Shown: positions 1 through 8,903 of the stretch, one piece after another
Layout of the letters: every line of letters begins with the position of its first letter
Position numbering within the stretch: position 1 is the first letter of the stretch
Source: JAEUHQ01 sp964538915
GTDB lineage: Bacteria; Planctomycetota; UBA1135; UBA2386
Length of the DNA: 64,000 nucleotides
Reading direction: 5' to 3'
Assembly: GCA_964538915.1 (NCBI GenBank)
Contig: CAZIFB010000002.1
Location: forward strand, 299,694-363,693
Notes under the pieces: model-generated
What the model was told of the DNA's origin: nothing
The model's database searches: none
What the model saw: only the letters and a program-made list of their open reading frames with translations
Program-made: the position numbers and the translations under genes

Positions 1-286
1 TGGGCGTCGGGTCGGCGACGATCGCGAGCCGCGGGGCCGGGATTCCGGCGCGCTGCGCCAGGTCCGCGACCATCGAGTGCAGCGCCGGGAATTCGTCCGG
101 TCCGAGCAGGCGGGCGCCGCTCATCCGCAGCACCAGTTTGTCGGAGAACAGCCAGGCGCCCAGGTTCATGGCGATGGCGAGCACGAGGAAGACTGGCAGT
201 GCCCGGCCACCGACGAGGCCGCCGATGCTCACGAGCAGCGCCGACAGCACGCCGAAGAGGAAGATGGTCTTGAGTTGGTTCTTCAT
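1..286 (-). CDS. htpX: HtpX-type membrane zinc metalloprotease, N-terminal part (cut by window edge)
   Basis: Reading the minus strand from an ATG at 286 gives 95 residues that run off the left edge. They begin MKNQLKTIFLFG, followed by two hydrophobic segments (about residues 6-25 and 30-47) and the family signature FSDKLVLRMSGAR, then a stretch about early zinc-protease residues (LAQRAGIPAPRLAIV). This is the standard N-terminus of HtpX (M48), an inner-membrane protease that removes misfolded membrane proteins. The HExxH site would lie outside the window, so activity cannot be judged. It sits 45 bp downstream of the hibernation-factor-like gene on the same strand and is probably co-transcribed with it. 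Confidence 0.9.
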   Translation of the reverse strand, partial: MKNQLKTIFLFGVLSALLVSIGGLVGGRALPVFLVLAIAMNLGAWLFSDKLVLRMSGARLLGPDEFPALHSMVADLAQRAGIPAPRLAIVADPTP

Positions 287-331
287 CGAAGAGTCAGGTG
301 GGCGGGTTGTCCGTCACGTGAGCGGAGCGGG

Positions 332-649
332 TCAGCCGCGGGCGCGCTGTCGGCGCCGTTCGACGAGCCGGCGGAGGCTGTCGGCGGCGCGGCGCGCGAG
401 CCGGTGGACGCAGCGTTCCGCCGAGCTGTCGACCGAGCGGAAGTGGAGGTCGTCGCCGCCTTTCAGCCGCACCGCGAGTGCGCAGGTCTGGTCGACGCCG
501 CCGCGCGGGCCGTTGTCGTCGGAGACGCGTAGGCTCACATCGGCGATGCGCGGAGCGAACCGGTCGAGGGCGGCCTCGAGGCTCTTCCTCGCATGAACGG
601 CGAGGTTGTGGCACGGCGAGCGGTCCCGGAACAGGATCAGGATGTTCAT
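332..649 (-). CDS. RaiA/HPF-like ribosome hibernation factor
   Basis: A 105-residue protein with an S30AE-like fold pattern: an N-terminal beta strand (MNILILFRD), an amphipathic helix rich in Arg/Ala, then strands containing VSLRVSDDNGPRGGVDQ and LAVRLKGGDDLHF, and a basic C-terminal helix ending in RRRQRARG. That order (strand-helix-three strands-helix) and the NGPRGG turn match proteins of the HPF/RaiA sigma-54-modulation family, which bind the 30S decoding site in stationary phase. It lacks the long C-terminal dimerisation domain, so it is the short form. Upstream of, and in the same orientation as, htpX; divergent from the LysR gene at 779, sharing a 129-bp promoter region. Confidence 0.75.
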   Translation of the reverse strand: MNILILFRDRSPCHNLAVHARKSLEAALDRFAPRIADVSLRVSDDNGPRGGVDQTCALAVRLKGGDDLHFRSVDSSAERCVHRLARRAADSLRRLVERRRQRARG

Positions 650-778
650 GGCGTGGTCTCGATTGACGTGGGCGGACGATCGGCGCCCGAGACCGTTTCA
701 TCCAGTCGATAGATCGACACGGAGAATTCGAGATTCTGGAAGGCAGCGGCGCCGCTCGGCTAGCTTTCCGACCCTCGC

Positions 779-1690
779 ATGGACTGGCTGAACTACCACC
801 ATCTCCGCTACTTCTGGACCGTTGCCCGCGAAGGGAGCATCGCCCGTGCGAGCAAGCTGCTGCACGTCTCGCAGCCGTCGATCAGCACGCAGCTGCGGCA
901 ACTCGAGACGTTCCTCGGTGAGAAGCTGCTGCAACGACACGGGCGCGGTCTCCAGCTCACGGACATGGGGCGGTTCGTGCTGGGATTCGCCGATCAGATC
1001 TTCTCCCTCGGGCGCGACATGCTCGACGCGGTGCGCGATCAGCCCACCGGGCAGCCTCTGCGACTGCAGGTCGGCGTCGCCGACGTCGTGCCGAAGGCGC
1101 TGTGTCACGGTCTGCTCGCGCCCTTGCTCGCGAGCGACCCGCCGGTGCGCATCGTCGTGCTCGAGGATCGGCCGGAGCGGCTGTTGGCGGAACTCGCGGT
1201 GTTCGGCCTCGACGTGGTGATCGCGGACGTGCCGGCCGCTTCCGGCACCCGGGTACGGGCGTTCCACCATCCGCTCGGTTCGAGCCCGGTCAGCGTCTTC
1301 GGCGCGAAGAAGCTGGTCGCCGGACTCCGGCGCGACTTCCCGGCTTCGCTGCGCGAGGCACCGTTCGTGCTGCCGCTCGAACAGACCGAACTGCGACGCG
1401 AGTTCGACGCTCTGATGCGCGAGCGCGACATACGGGTCCGGGTGGTCGCCGAGGTGGAGGACTCCGCGCTGCAGAAGCGTTTCGCTGCGTCCGGGGCGGG
1501 TCTCATGCTCGCGCCGTCGGTGCTGGCGAAGGACCTCGCGGCGATCCACGGCCTGGTGCCGTGCGGCGACCTGCCCGGGCTGGAAGCGCGCTACTTCGCG
1601 ATCACGGTCGATCGCCGCCTGAAGCACCCGGCGCTCGCGGTGCTGATGCGCAACGCGCGGCGCGGGCTCTTCGGTGAATCACGGGGCTGA
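779..1690 (+). CDS. nhaR: LysR-family regulator, NhaR-like
   Basis: 303 residues with a winged helix-turn-helix at residues 5-65 (HHLRYFWTVAREGSIARAS, then SQPSISTQLRQLE) and a LysR substrate-binding domain after residue 90. The unusual start WLNYHHLRYFW and the sequence SISTQLRQLETFLGEKLLQR are typical of NhaR, the activator of Na+/H+ antiporter nhaA in enterobacteria. No nhaA lies nearby; the following gene is a TerC-family membrane protein 100 bp downstream, a plausible but unproven target. The ATG at 779 gives the normal family length and alignment. The inducer is unknown here; in E. coli it is sodium. Confidence 0.8.
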   Translation: MDWLNYHHLRYFWTVAREGSIARASKLLHVSQPSISTQLRQLETFLGEKLLQRHGRGLQLTDMGRFVLGFADQIFSLGRDMLDAVRDQPTGQPLRLQVGVADVVPKALCHGLLAPLLASDPPVRIVVLEDRPERLLAELAVFGLDVVIADVPAASGTRVRAFHHPLGSSPVSVFGAKKLVAGLRRDFPASLREAPFVLPLEQTELRREFDALMRERDIRVRVVAEVEDSALQKRFAASGAGLMLAPSVLAKDLAAIHGLVPCGDLPGLEARYFAITVDRRLKHPALAVLMRNARRGLFGESRG

Positions 1691-1790
1691 GACGTTCGTC
1701 CGGAGCACCGGGACTTCCACTTTCTCGAAGTGTTCCGTCGCACCTTCGAACGCGACCGGCGCCGCGCGCCGGCCAAGATGCCGCGCGCAC

Positions 1791-2729
1791 ATGCCCCAGG
1801 TCTCGCCACTCTTCTACGCCGGTTTCCTGACGTTCGTCGCGCTCATGCTCGCGCTGGATCTGGGCGTGTTCCACCGCAAGGCCCACACTCCCTCGGCGCG
1901 CGAGGCGGGGGCGTGGACGATCGTGTGGAGCTCGCTCGCGGCGGCGTTCGGCGGGTTCGTGTGGCTGCAGTTCGGTTCGAGCGCGGCGCTCGACTACTAC
2001 ACGGCGTGGTTGATCGAGCAGTCGCTGTCGATCGACAACATCTTCGTGTTCGTGGTGATCTTCGCGTCGCTGCGGATCCCGCCCGAACTGCAGCATCGGG
2101 TGCTCTTCTGGGGCGTGCTGTCCGCGGTCGTCCTGCGCGCGGTGATGATCTTCGGCGGCGTCTGGCTGATCGAACACTTCCAGCCCGTGCTCTACGCCTT
2201 CGGTGCCCTGCTCTTGATCACCGGCCTCAAGCTGGTTGCACGCGGAACCCACGAGGAGCCGAGCGGTGGCGAGTCTCGCGCAGTCGCCTGGTTGCGGCGG
2301 CGGATCCGGGCGACCGATCAGCTGCACGGGCAGCGCTTCTTCGTCCGTCAGGACGGCCGCCGCCGAGCGACGCCGTTGTTCGTCGCCCTGCTGCTGGTCG
2401 AAGGCAGCGACGTCGTGTTCGCGGTCGACTCCATTCCGGCCGTCTTCGGCGTCACGACCGATCCGTTCCTCGTCTTCACGTCGAACATCTTCGCGATCCT
2501 GGGGCTGCGCTCCCTGTTCTTCCTGCTCGCGGGGATGGCCGGCAAGTTCGCCTACCTGAAGCCGGCGCTCGGCATCGTGCTCGGGTTCGTGGGCCTGAAG
2601 CTGGTGGCGCATTCCGTGGTCAAGGTCCCGACGCTCGTGTCGCTCGCGGTGATCGTGGTCGTGATCGGTGGCGGGATCGTGCTCTCGATCCTGCGGCCGG
2701 CGCCGGCCGCGCGCGCCCACGGCGCGTGA
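1791..2729 (+). CDS. TerC/Alx family integral membrane protein
   Basis: 312 residues when started at the ATG at 1791 (MPQVSPLFYAGFLTFV); the open frame extends further upstream, but that part is Arg-rich and unlike the family. Seven or more hydrophobic segments are visible. Family hallmarks are present: SLSIDNIFVFVVIF near residue 75 and EGSDVVFAVDSIPAVFGVT near residue 205, followed by SNIFAILGLRSLFFLL. The acidic residues inside these segments are thought to bind metal. TerC/Alx proteins are linked to tellurite resistance, alkaline pH response and manganese export. No other ter genes are nearby, so a Mn2+ or pH role is more likely than tellurite resistance. Follows the NhaR-like gene on the same strand. 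Confidence 0.88.
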   Translation: MPQVSPLFYAGFLTFVALMLALDLGVFHRKAHTPSAREAGAWTIVWSSLAAAFGGFVWLQFGSSAALDYYTAWLIEQSLSIDNIFVFVVIFASLRIPPELQHRVLFWGVLSAVVLRAVMIFGGVWLIEHFQPVLYAFGALLLITGLKLVARGTHEEPSGGESRAVAWLRRRIRATDQLHGQRFFVRQDGRRRATPLFVALLLVEGSDVVFAVDSIPAVFGVTTDPFLVFTSNIFAILGLRSLFFLLAGMAGKFAYLKPALGIVLGFVGLKLVAHSVVKVPTLVSLAVIVVVIGGGIVLSILRPAPAARAHGA

Positions 2730-2771
2730 GTGCCCCGCATCCGAGCCTCTGGTCCGGGCGAACGTCCGGCC

Positions 2772-3143
2772 ATGCCCGCGGGATCCGGCGAGACGAAGAC
2801 CTGTGTCACCTGTGGTCGTTCGATGACGTGGCGACGCCGATGGGCGCGGGATTGGGACGCCGTCCGTCACTGCAGCGCCACGTGCCGCCGCGGCGTCACG
2901 GCGATCGACGCTGCGCTCGAACGGGCGATCGTCGCGCTGCTGGCGGGGCGCGCGGCGGACGCGAGCGTCTGTCCGTCCGAGGCCGCGCGCTCGGTTGCTT
3001 CGGAGTGGCGCCCGCTGATGGAGCGCGCCCGGATGGCGGCGCGACGCCTGGTCGTGGCGGGTGTCGTCGAGATCGCGCAGGGCGGTCGTGTCGTGGACCC
3101 TTCGACCGCGCGCGGCGCCATCCGCGTCCGCCGGCGCCGCTGA
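2772..3143 (+). CDS. DUF2256-DUF3253 fusion protein
   Basis: About 123 residues from the ATG at 2772; a GTG at 2730 overlapping the terC stop is an alternative start. The N-terminus carries a small zinc-binding-like motif, KTCVTCGRSMTWRRRWARDW followed by a CSATC pair, which is the DUF2256 pattern of four cysteines. The C-terminal two thirds (from about residue 45) fit DUF3253: ALERAIVALLAGR, then VCPSEAAR, a WRPLMERAR segment, and a final strand with VDPSTARGAIRVRRRR, resembling a small winged helix. No enzymatic function is known for either domain. Convergent with the outer-membrane factor gene, only 3 bp between stop codons. Confidence 0.75.
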   Translation: MPAGSGETKTCVTCGRSMTWRRRWARDWDAVRHCSATCRRGVTAIDAALERAIVALLAGRAADASVCPSEAARSVASEWRPLMERARMAARRLVVAGVVEIAQGGRVVDPSTARGAIRVRRRR

Positions 3144-3146
3144 ACG

Positions 3147-4589
3147 TCAGCGGCTGGCCGTCGCGCCGTTCGCCGGCGGACCGAACTCGCCGCCCAGCGA
3201 CTTGAAGATCGCGACGAGGCTGCCGGCGACCTGAGCGTCGCTCGCGACGAGATCGTCTTCGATCGTCGCGACCGTGCGCTCGCTGTCGATGACGGCCTGG
3301 AAGTCGGACAAGCCGGCGCGGTACTGCGACTGTGCGAGGTCGACGGCGCGCCTGGCCTGCTCGGCGGCGCGCTGCAACGAAGAGCGTCGCTCCTGTTCCC
3401 GCACGAAGCGCGTCATCGCGTTCTCGGTCTCCTCGATCGCGAGCAGGACGGCCTTCTCCCACGCGAGCTGTGCGGCCTCGGCCGTCGCTTCGAGCGACTT
3501 CACGCGCTGGCGCAGCCGGCCGCCGTCGAACAGGTTCCAGCGCACCGACGGACCGAAGGCCACGAGGTCACTGTCTCTGTCGAAGACGTCGGCCGCCGCG
3601 TTCGCGGACAGTCCGAGGGTGCCGCCGAGCGTGAAGCGCGGATACCGGTCGCCCTCCGCGACGCCGATGCGCGCGACCGCCGCCGCGAACCGCCGTTCCG
3701 CCGCCTGCACGTCGGGGCGGCGGCGCAGCAGGTCGGTCGGGAGGCCGACGGCGACTCTCGTGGGCAGGGTCGGCAGCGGAGCGACGGTGTCGAGTTCGCG
3801 CGGCAGGTCGGACGGAGCGGCGCCGAGGAGGACCAGCAACCGGTTCTGCGCCGTCGTTGCGGCGGCGACGAGGGACGGCAGGCGAGCGCGGGTGGACTCG
3901 ACGTTCGTCGCGGCCTGCGCGACGTCGCGCTCCACGACGAGGCCGGCGTCGAAGCGGGCGCGCACCAGGCCCAGCGTGCGCTCCTGCAGTGCGAGGTTCT
4001 CCTGCGCGATCCTCAGCCGCTGTTGCGCGGCGCGGAGGTCGATGTAGGTGGCGGCGACTTCGCCCGCGACGGTCACCGCCGCGGCGCGAACGTCGTCCTC
4101 GCTGGCGGCGAGGTCGGCGTCGGCAGCCTCGACGGAGCGGCGCACGCGACCCCAAAGGTCGAGTTCCCACGACGCGTCCGCGGCGATCGTGTGGATGTTC
4201 GTTCGCGGGATGAACGCGCCGAACGGCGTGTTCTTGCTCTCGCTGCGGTGTTCGTACGACCCGCGTCCGTCGATCGACGGCCATTGGTCGGCGGCGGCGA
4301 CGCCGCGCAACGCGCGCGCCGACTCGAGGCGGGCCAGCGCGGCCCGCAGGTCGAGGTTGTGCACGAGCGCGCGGTCGACGAGGTCCGCGAGCAGCGGATC
4401 GCCGAACGTGCGCCACCACGCGCCGGGAGCCGCGGGCTCGCCGACGAGTCCGGCGTCTTTCGGCTGTCGCCAGTTCGCCGCGAACTCGGCTTTCGGCGGT
4501 TCGTAGTCCGGGCCGACCGACGCACAGGACGTCGCGAAGAGGGCCGCGGCGGCGAGGAGCGCCGCGCGAACGGGGTGGGAGGAGGACAT
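3147..4589 (-). CDS. RND efflux outer-membrane factor, NodT/OprM family lipoprotein
   Basis: 480 residues from the ATG at 4589, which overlaps the stop of the RND pump gene by one base (TGATG) and indicates translational coupling. The N-terminus is a lipoprotein signal with a probable lipobox cysteine at residue 22 (LFATSC), followed by the family sequence SVGPDYEPPKAEF. Two repeats of long alpha-helical hairpins (for example NLDLRAALARLESAR and later YRAGLSDFQAVIDSER) and the motif RRPDVQAAERRFAAA identify a TolC-like channel that links the inner-membrane pump to the outer surface. Last gene of the operon tetR-MFP-RND-OMF. Confidence 0.93.
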   Translation of the reverse strand: MSSSHPVRAALLAAAALFATSCASVGPDYEPPKAEFAANWRQPKDAGLVGEPAAPGAWWRTFGDPLLADLVDRALVHNLDLRAALARLESARALRGVAAADQWPSIDGRGSYEHRSESKNTPFGAFIPRTNIHTIAADASWELDLWGRVRRSVEAADADLAASEDDVRAAAVTVAGEVAATYIDLRAAQQRLRIAQENLALQERTLGLVRARFDAGLVVERDVAQAATNVESTRARLPSLVAAATTAQNRLLVLLGAAPSDLPRELDTVAPLPTLPTRVAVGLPTDLLRRRPDVQAAERRFAAAVARIGVAEGDRYPRFTLGGTLGLSANAAADVFDRDSDLVAFGPSVRWNLFDGGRLRQRVKSLEATAEAAQLAWEKAVLLAIEETENAMTRFVREQERRSSLQRAAEQARRAVDLAQSQYRAGLSDFQAVIDSERTVATIEDDLVASDAQVAGSLVAIFKSLGGEFGPPANGATASR

Positions 4590-7500
4590 CACGCGAACTC
4601 CATCGAGGGCGAGGGGGTGGAAGTACTGCGCTCGGTTGCCGGCGCGTCCTCTTCGGCGTGGCTGTGGTTCGCCGCGATCAGCAGGTAGAAGACCGGAACG
4701 ACGAACAGCGTGAACACCGTGCCGATCGCCATGCCGGCGACGAGCACGATGCCGATGCTGTTGCGTGCGGCCGCGCCTGGGCCCGCGACGAACACCAGCG
4801 GCAGGTGGCCGAAGATGGTCGCCGCGGTCGTCATCAGCACCGGGCGGAGACGTGTCGCCGCGGCTTCGCGGATCGCCGCCAACTTGGCGGTGCCGCGCTC
4901 CTGGAGGACGTTCGCGAACTCGACGATGAGGATGCCGTTCTTCGCGATGAGCCCGACCAGCGTGATCAGGCCGACCTGTGAGTAGACGTTGATCGTCGTC
5001 GTCGTCTTGGAACCGACCCAGTCCCACTCCAGGTAGGGGAACAGCAGTGCACCGCTGATCGCGAGGGGCACCGAGCCGAGGAGCACGATGAGCGGGTCGC
5101 GGAAGCTGCGGAACTGGGCTGCCAGCACCAGGTAGACGAGCGCGATCGCGAACCCGAGCGTCAGCACGAGCGTCGAGCCTTCGTGGCGGATCTGTCGCGA
5201 CTCGCCGGCGTAGTCGATCGTGACGCCGGGCTTCACGACGGCGGTCGCGGCCTCCTCGAGCGCGCGCAGCCCTTCTTCCTTGGTGACGCCCGGGAGGACG
5301 CCACCGAACACGCGGACCGAGTTGCGCTGCTGGAAGCGATTCAGTGTTCGCGGTGACGCGCTCGCTTCGATGTCGACGAACGACGACACCGGCACGAGGT
5401 CGCCCCCGGGCGTCTTGATCTTGAGGTCGAGCAGGGGGCCCACCGACGAGCGGCCGGCGCGGTCGATCTGCGGGATGACCTTGTAGCTGCGGTCGTAGAA
5501 GTTGAAGCGGTTCACGTAGCCGCCGCCGAGCAGCGCGCCGAGTTCGCGGCCGACCCCGGCGAGGTCCATGCCGAGGTCCGCGACCCGTTCGCGGTCGACA
5601 CGCACACGGGCCTGCGGCCGGTCGATCTTGAGGTCGGTGTCGACGTAGGTGAACTTCCCGCTCGCCCAGCCGGCGCCGAAGATCGCCATCGACTGCTCGA
5701 GCAGTTCCTCGACCGGACCGGAACTCTGCAGCACCAGTTCGACGTCGTGCATGCCAGACGTCGGCAGCGGCGGGTCGAGACGCGGGAACACGCGCACACC
5801 CGGCACCTGCGACAGCTGGTAGAAGAGCGGGCCGTAGACCTCGCGCGTCGAGCGCTCACGCTCGGTCCAGTGCTTGTGGACCATGCCGCCGAAGCCGCCC
5901 CAGTCGGCGACCAGCGACCACATGAACTTCGTCTCGGGCTGCGCACGCACGACCTTCGCGACCTCGCGCGACGCGGCGTCGACGGCTTCGAGCGTGGCGT
6001 CCGGCGCGACGTCGAAGAACAACGAGATGTGGCTCTGGTCCTCGACGGGCGCGAGTTCGCGGCGGGATTCGGTGTAGAGCGGCACGGCAGCGAGGCCGAT
6101 CAGCACCGCGAGGACGACGATCGCCCATCGGAGCGAGAGCGCCACATCGAGCGTCCACACGTAGGCGCGGCGCACGACGGCGAAGCCCTTGTCGACCTGG
6201 CGCGTGAGCCACGCTTCCTTGCCGTGGTCGCGCACCGCGAAGCGGCTCATCATCGGCGACAGCGTCACTGCGACGATGCCGGAGACGAGGACCGCCGCTG
6301 CGAGCGTGATCGCGAACTCGAGGAACAGCGCGCCCGTCATGCCGCCCTGGAAGCCGATCGGCGCGTAGACCGCTGCGAGCGTGATCGTCATCGCGACGAT
6401 CGGACCGAGCAGTTCGCGCGCGGCTTCCATCGCCGCCTGCAGGCGTGTCTTGCCCATGCGAACGTGACGCTCGACGTTCTCGACGACGACGATCGCGTCG
6501 TCGACGACGAGGCCGACCGACAGCACGATCGCCAGGATGGTCAGCAGGTTGAGCGAGAAGCCGCACGCCGCCATCACGACAACCGCGCCGATCAGGGACA
6601 CCGGCATCGCTACCAGCGGCACCAGCGAGGTTCGGATCGAGCCGAGGAACAGGAAGACGACGAGTGCGACGATCCCGATCGTCTCCATCAGCGTGAAGGA
6701 GATCTCCTTCAGGGCGTCCCGCATGAACATCGTGCCGTCGTAGGCGAGGTTCATCTCGATGTCGGGCGCCAGCGACGGACGGATCGCGTCCATCTCCGCG
6801 ACGAGCCGGTTGCCGACGGCGATCTCGTTCGCGCCGACGAGCGGCCACACGCCGAGGTAGACGCTGGGGCGGTCGTTGTACTTCGCGGTGAAGTCCGCCT
6901 CCTCCGAGCCGAGTTCGACGCGTGCGACGTCGCCGATGCGCACCACGGCGCCGCCGCGATCGATGACGATCAGCTTCTCGAACTCCTCGACCGAACGGAG
7001 GTCCGTGTCCGCCAGCAGGTTGATCTGAACGAGGTTGCCCTTCGTCTGGCCGACGGCGGCCAGGTAGTTGTTGCGCTGGATCGCGGCGTAGATGTCGCCG
7101 GGCGCCAGGTTGACGGCGGCGAGCTTGTCGGGGTCGAGCCAGATGCGCATCGCGAGCGGGCGACCGCCTTCCTGGTTCGTGACACGCTGCACGCCATCGA
7201 TCGTCGCGAACTGCGGCTGCACGTTGCGCGACAGGTAGTCCGTCAGCTCCGCGAGTGTGCGCTGCTCCGACGTGAAGCTGAGATAGAAGCTCGCGTACGG
7301 GCGATCGGCGCGCTGCACGTCGATCATCGGCGGCTCTGCCTCGGAGGGCAGTTCGCTGCGGATCTGCTGCAGGCGGGCCGTGACTTCCGCGAGGGCCTTC
7401 GTGGTGTCGTAGTCGAGCTCGAGGCGAACGGTGACCTTGCTGACGCCGGCGCGGCTCTCGGACTCGATGTGGTCGACGCCACCGATCGACGAGACCGCTC

Positions 7501-7720
7501 GTTCGATCGGCGTGGTGAGGAAGCCTCGCACGTTCTCGGCGGACGCGCCGACGTAGACCGTCGTGACGATGACCGAGGCCGAGTCGAGTTTCGGATACTG
7601 CTGCAACGGCAGGCCGAAGACGGCGCGGATGCCGACCAGCACGATCAGGAGGTTGGCGACGAGCGCCAGGACGGGGTGGCGGACGAAGGTGTCGGTGAAG
7701 GAGCGCATCGGGGGCCTCAC
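4589..7720 (-). CDS. RND multidrug efflux pump, AcrB/MexF (HAE1) family
   Basis: 1043 residues, the usual size for HAE1 pumps. The start MRSFTDTFVRHPVLALVANLLI is the first transmembrane helix; twelve are expected and are visible as two sets of six (around residues 340-540 and 870-1030). The proton-relay segment GLVVDDAIVVVENVERH with paired aspartates lies near residue 405. Large periplasmic loops follow helices 1 and 7. Such pumps export hydrophobic drugs by proton antiport as a trimer joined to the MFP and outer-membrane factor encoded on either side. The substrate cannot be inferred. Starts within the last four bases of the MFP gene (ATGA). Confidence 0.95.
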   Translation of the reverse strand: MRPPMRSFTDTFVRHPVLALVANLLIVLVGIRAVFGLPLQQYPKLDSASVIVTTVYVGASAENVRGFLTTPIERAVSSIGGVDHIESESRAGVSKVTVRLELDYDTTKALAEVTARLQQIRSELPSEAEPPMIDVQRADRPYASFYLSFTSEQRTLAELTDYLSRNVQPQFATIDGVQRVTNQEGGRPLAMRIWLDPDKLAAVNLAPGDIYAAIQRNNYLAAVGQTKGNLVQINLLADTDLRSVEEFEKLIVIDRGGAVVRIGDVARVELGSEEADFTAKYNDRPSVYLGVWPLVGANEIAVGNRLVAEMDAIRPSLAPDIEMNLAYDGTMFMRDALKEISFTLMETIGIVALVVFLFLGSIRTSLVPLVAMPVSLIGAVVVMAACGFSLNLLTILAIVLSVGLVVDDAIVVVENVERHVRMGKTRLQAAMEAARELLGPIVAMTITLAAVYAPIGFQGGMTGALFLEFAITLAAAVLVSGIVAVTLSPMMSRFAVRDHGKEAWLTRQVDKGFAVVRRAYVWTLDVALSLRWAIVVLAVLIGLAAVPLYTESRRELAPVEDQSHISLFFDVAPDATLEAVDAASREVAKVVRAQPETKFMWSLVADWGGFGGMVHKHWTERERSTREVYGPLFYQLSQVPGVRVFPRLDPPLPTSGMHDVELVLQSSGPVEELLEQSMAIFGAGWASGKFTYVDTDLKIDRPQARVRVDRERVADLGMDLAGVGRELGALLGGGYVNRFNFYDRSYKVIPQIDRAGRSSVGPLLDLKIKTPGGDLVPVSSFVDIEASASPRTLNRFQQRNSVRVFGGVLPGVTKEEGLRALEEAATAVVKPGVTIDYAGESRQIRHEGSTLVLTLGFAIALVYLVLAAQFRSFRDPLIVLLGSVPLAISGALLFPYLEWDWVGSKTTTTINVYSQVGLITLVGLIAKNGILIVEFANVLQERGTAKLAAIREAAATRLRPVLMTTAATIFGHLPLVFVAGPGAAARNSIGIVLVAGMAIGTVFTLFVVPVFYLLIAANHSHAEEDAPATERSTSTPSPSMEFA

Positions 7721-8829
7721 TGCTTCGTGACGAGGGCCTTGTCGTCGACGAGCACGTCTTCGCGCAGCTTGAAGGAGCCGAGCGCCGCGACGCGTTCGCC
7801 GGCCTTCACCCCTTCGACGACGACGATCTCGTCACCGAGCGAGGCGCCGGCGCGCACGCGGCGCGTCTTCGCCCGCGTCTTGCCGTCCTCGGCTTTCACG
7901 ATCGCGAACACGTAGTCGCCTCCCGGGCCGCGCCGCAGCGCGCTGACCGGCACCACGACGACTTCGTGCGGGGCTTCGACGGGCACGCGAACCCGCACCG
8001 ACGCGCCGGGCGTCGGCAGCGGCTGGAGGCCGGACAGCAGTGCTCGTACGGTCGTGTTGCGCGTCGTGGCCTCGACGCGCGCGTCCATCGCCACGATCTT
8101 CGCCGCGGCGGTGCGCTCGTCGGCGGTGACTTCGACCTGCTGTCCGAGTTGGAGCCGAGTCGCCGTCTCCTGGGTCACCGAGAAGTCGACGTGCACGGCG
8201 TCGTCGACGCCTTGCAGCGTGGTGATCGTCGTTCCGGGCACGAGGTACTGGCCGGGGTGCAGATCGACCATGCCGACGCGCGAGCGGAACGGGGCGCGAA
8301 CGACCTTCTGCTCGATGACCGCCTTCGTGCGGGCGACGTTCGCCATCGTGCGGTCGTGTTCGGCGCGGGCGCGATCGACGTCCGCCGCCGAGGCTCCCTG
8401 GTCCTTCAGCGCCTGCTCCATGCGCGCGAGCATCGAGGCGGCGAGGCGGGCGTCGGCCTCGTAGGCAGCGAGTTCCGCCTGTTCGACCGCAACGTCGAGT
8501 TCGACGAGGATCGCTCCGGCATCGACCACGGTGCCGGTCTCGAGCTGCACCTTGCGAACGGTGCCGGCAAGTTCGTTCTTCAGGTCGATGGACTGCAGGG
8601 CGCGCACGGTGCCGATCGCGGTGGTCGACCGCGCGAACATGCGCGTGCGGGCGTCTGCGCCCTCGATGGCTTCGGCCATTTCGCCGTGGCCCTGGGCCGC
8701 CTGGCTGGCGGCCCGCTTGTTCTGCTTGGCGAGCCAGATGCCGCCAGCGATCGCGGCAGCGACGACGAGCAGCAGGGCGGTTCCGACGATGCGGAACCGG
8801 AGGGAGCGTTGGGCGGCGGGAGGAGTCAT
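7717..8829 (-). CDS. RND efflux membrane fusion protein (AcrA/MexE family)
   Basis: 370 residues. A single N-terminal hydrophobic segment (about residues 13-30, GTALLLVVAAAIAGGIWLA) acts as membrane anchor. It is followed by a barrel-sandwich (lipoyl-like) half at LKNELAGTVRKVQLETGTVV, an alpha-hairpin (QAELAAYEADARLAASMLAR), and the second half at RAPFRSRVGMVDLHPGQYL, then beta-barrel and membrane-proximal domains. The protein bridges pump and channel across the periplasm. An operator-like sequence at 8841-8856, 12 bp upstream of the ATG, matches one upstream of tetR, so repression by the neighbouring TetR protein is likely. Confidence 0.93.
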   Translation of the reverse strand: MTPPAAQRSLRFRIVGTALLLVVAAAIAGGIWLAKQNKRAASQAAQGHGEMAEAIEGADARTRMFARSTTAIGTVRALQSIDLKNELAGTVRKVQLETGTVVDAGAILVELDVAVEQAELAAYEADARLAASMLARMEQALKDQGASAADVDRARAEHDRTMANVARTKAVIEQKVVRAPFRSRVGMVDLHPGQYLVPGTTITTLQGVDDAVHVDFSVTQETATRLQLGQQVEVTADERTAAAKIVAMDARVEATTRNTTVRALLSGLQPLPTPGASVRVRVPVEAPHEVVVVPVSALRRGPGGDYVFAIVKAEDGKTRAKTRRVRAGASLGDEIVVVEGVKAGERVAALGSFKLREDVLVDDKALVTKQ

Positions 8830-8840
8830 GGGGGACGGAA

Positions 8841-8856
8841 TTAGACCGGTCGACTA
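8841..8856. promoter_or_regulatory. Putative TetR operator upstream of the efflux operon
   Basis: TTAGACCGGTCGACTA lies 12 bp upstream of the membrane-fusion-protein start codon. It shares the block TAGACCGGTC with the site at 9528-9543 upstream of tetR. The core GACCGGTC is a perfect palindrome. The TAGACC half-site is reminiscent of NemR/AcuR-type TetR operators. No binding is shown; the call rests on the repeated sequence and position. Confidence 0.65.
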
Positions 8857-8903
8857 CAGTCGGGCCGGAGTCAGGGATGGGGTAATGGGCGGACGGGGTG
8901 GAC

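Noticed and set aside
5747..7915. 722-residue plus-strand frame opposite the RND pump
   Set aside because: Antisense shadow rich in Asp, Arg and His, with no start context or motif.
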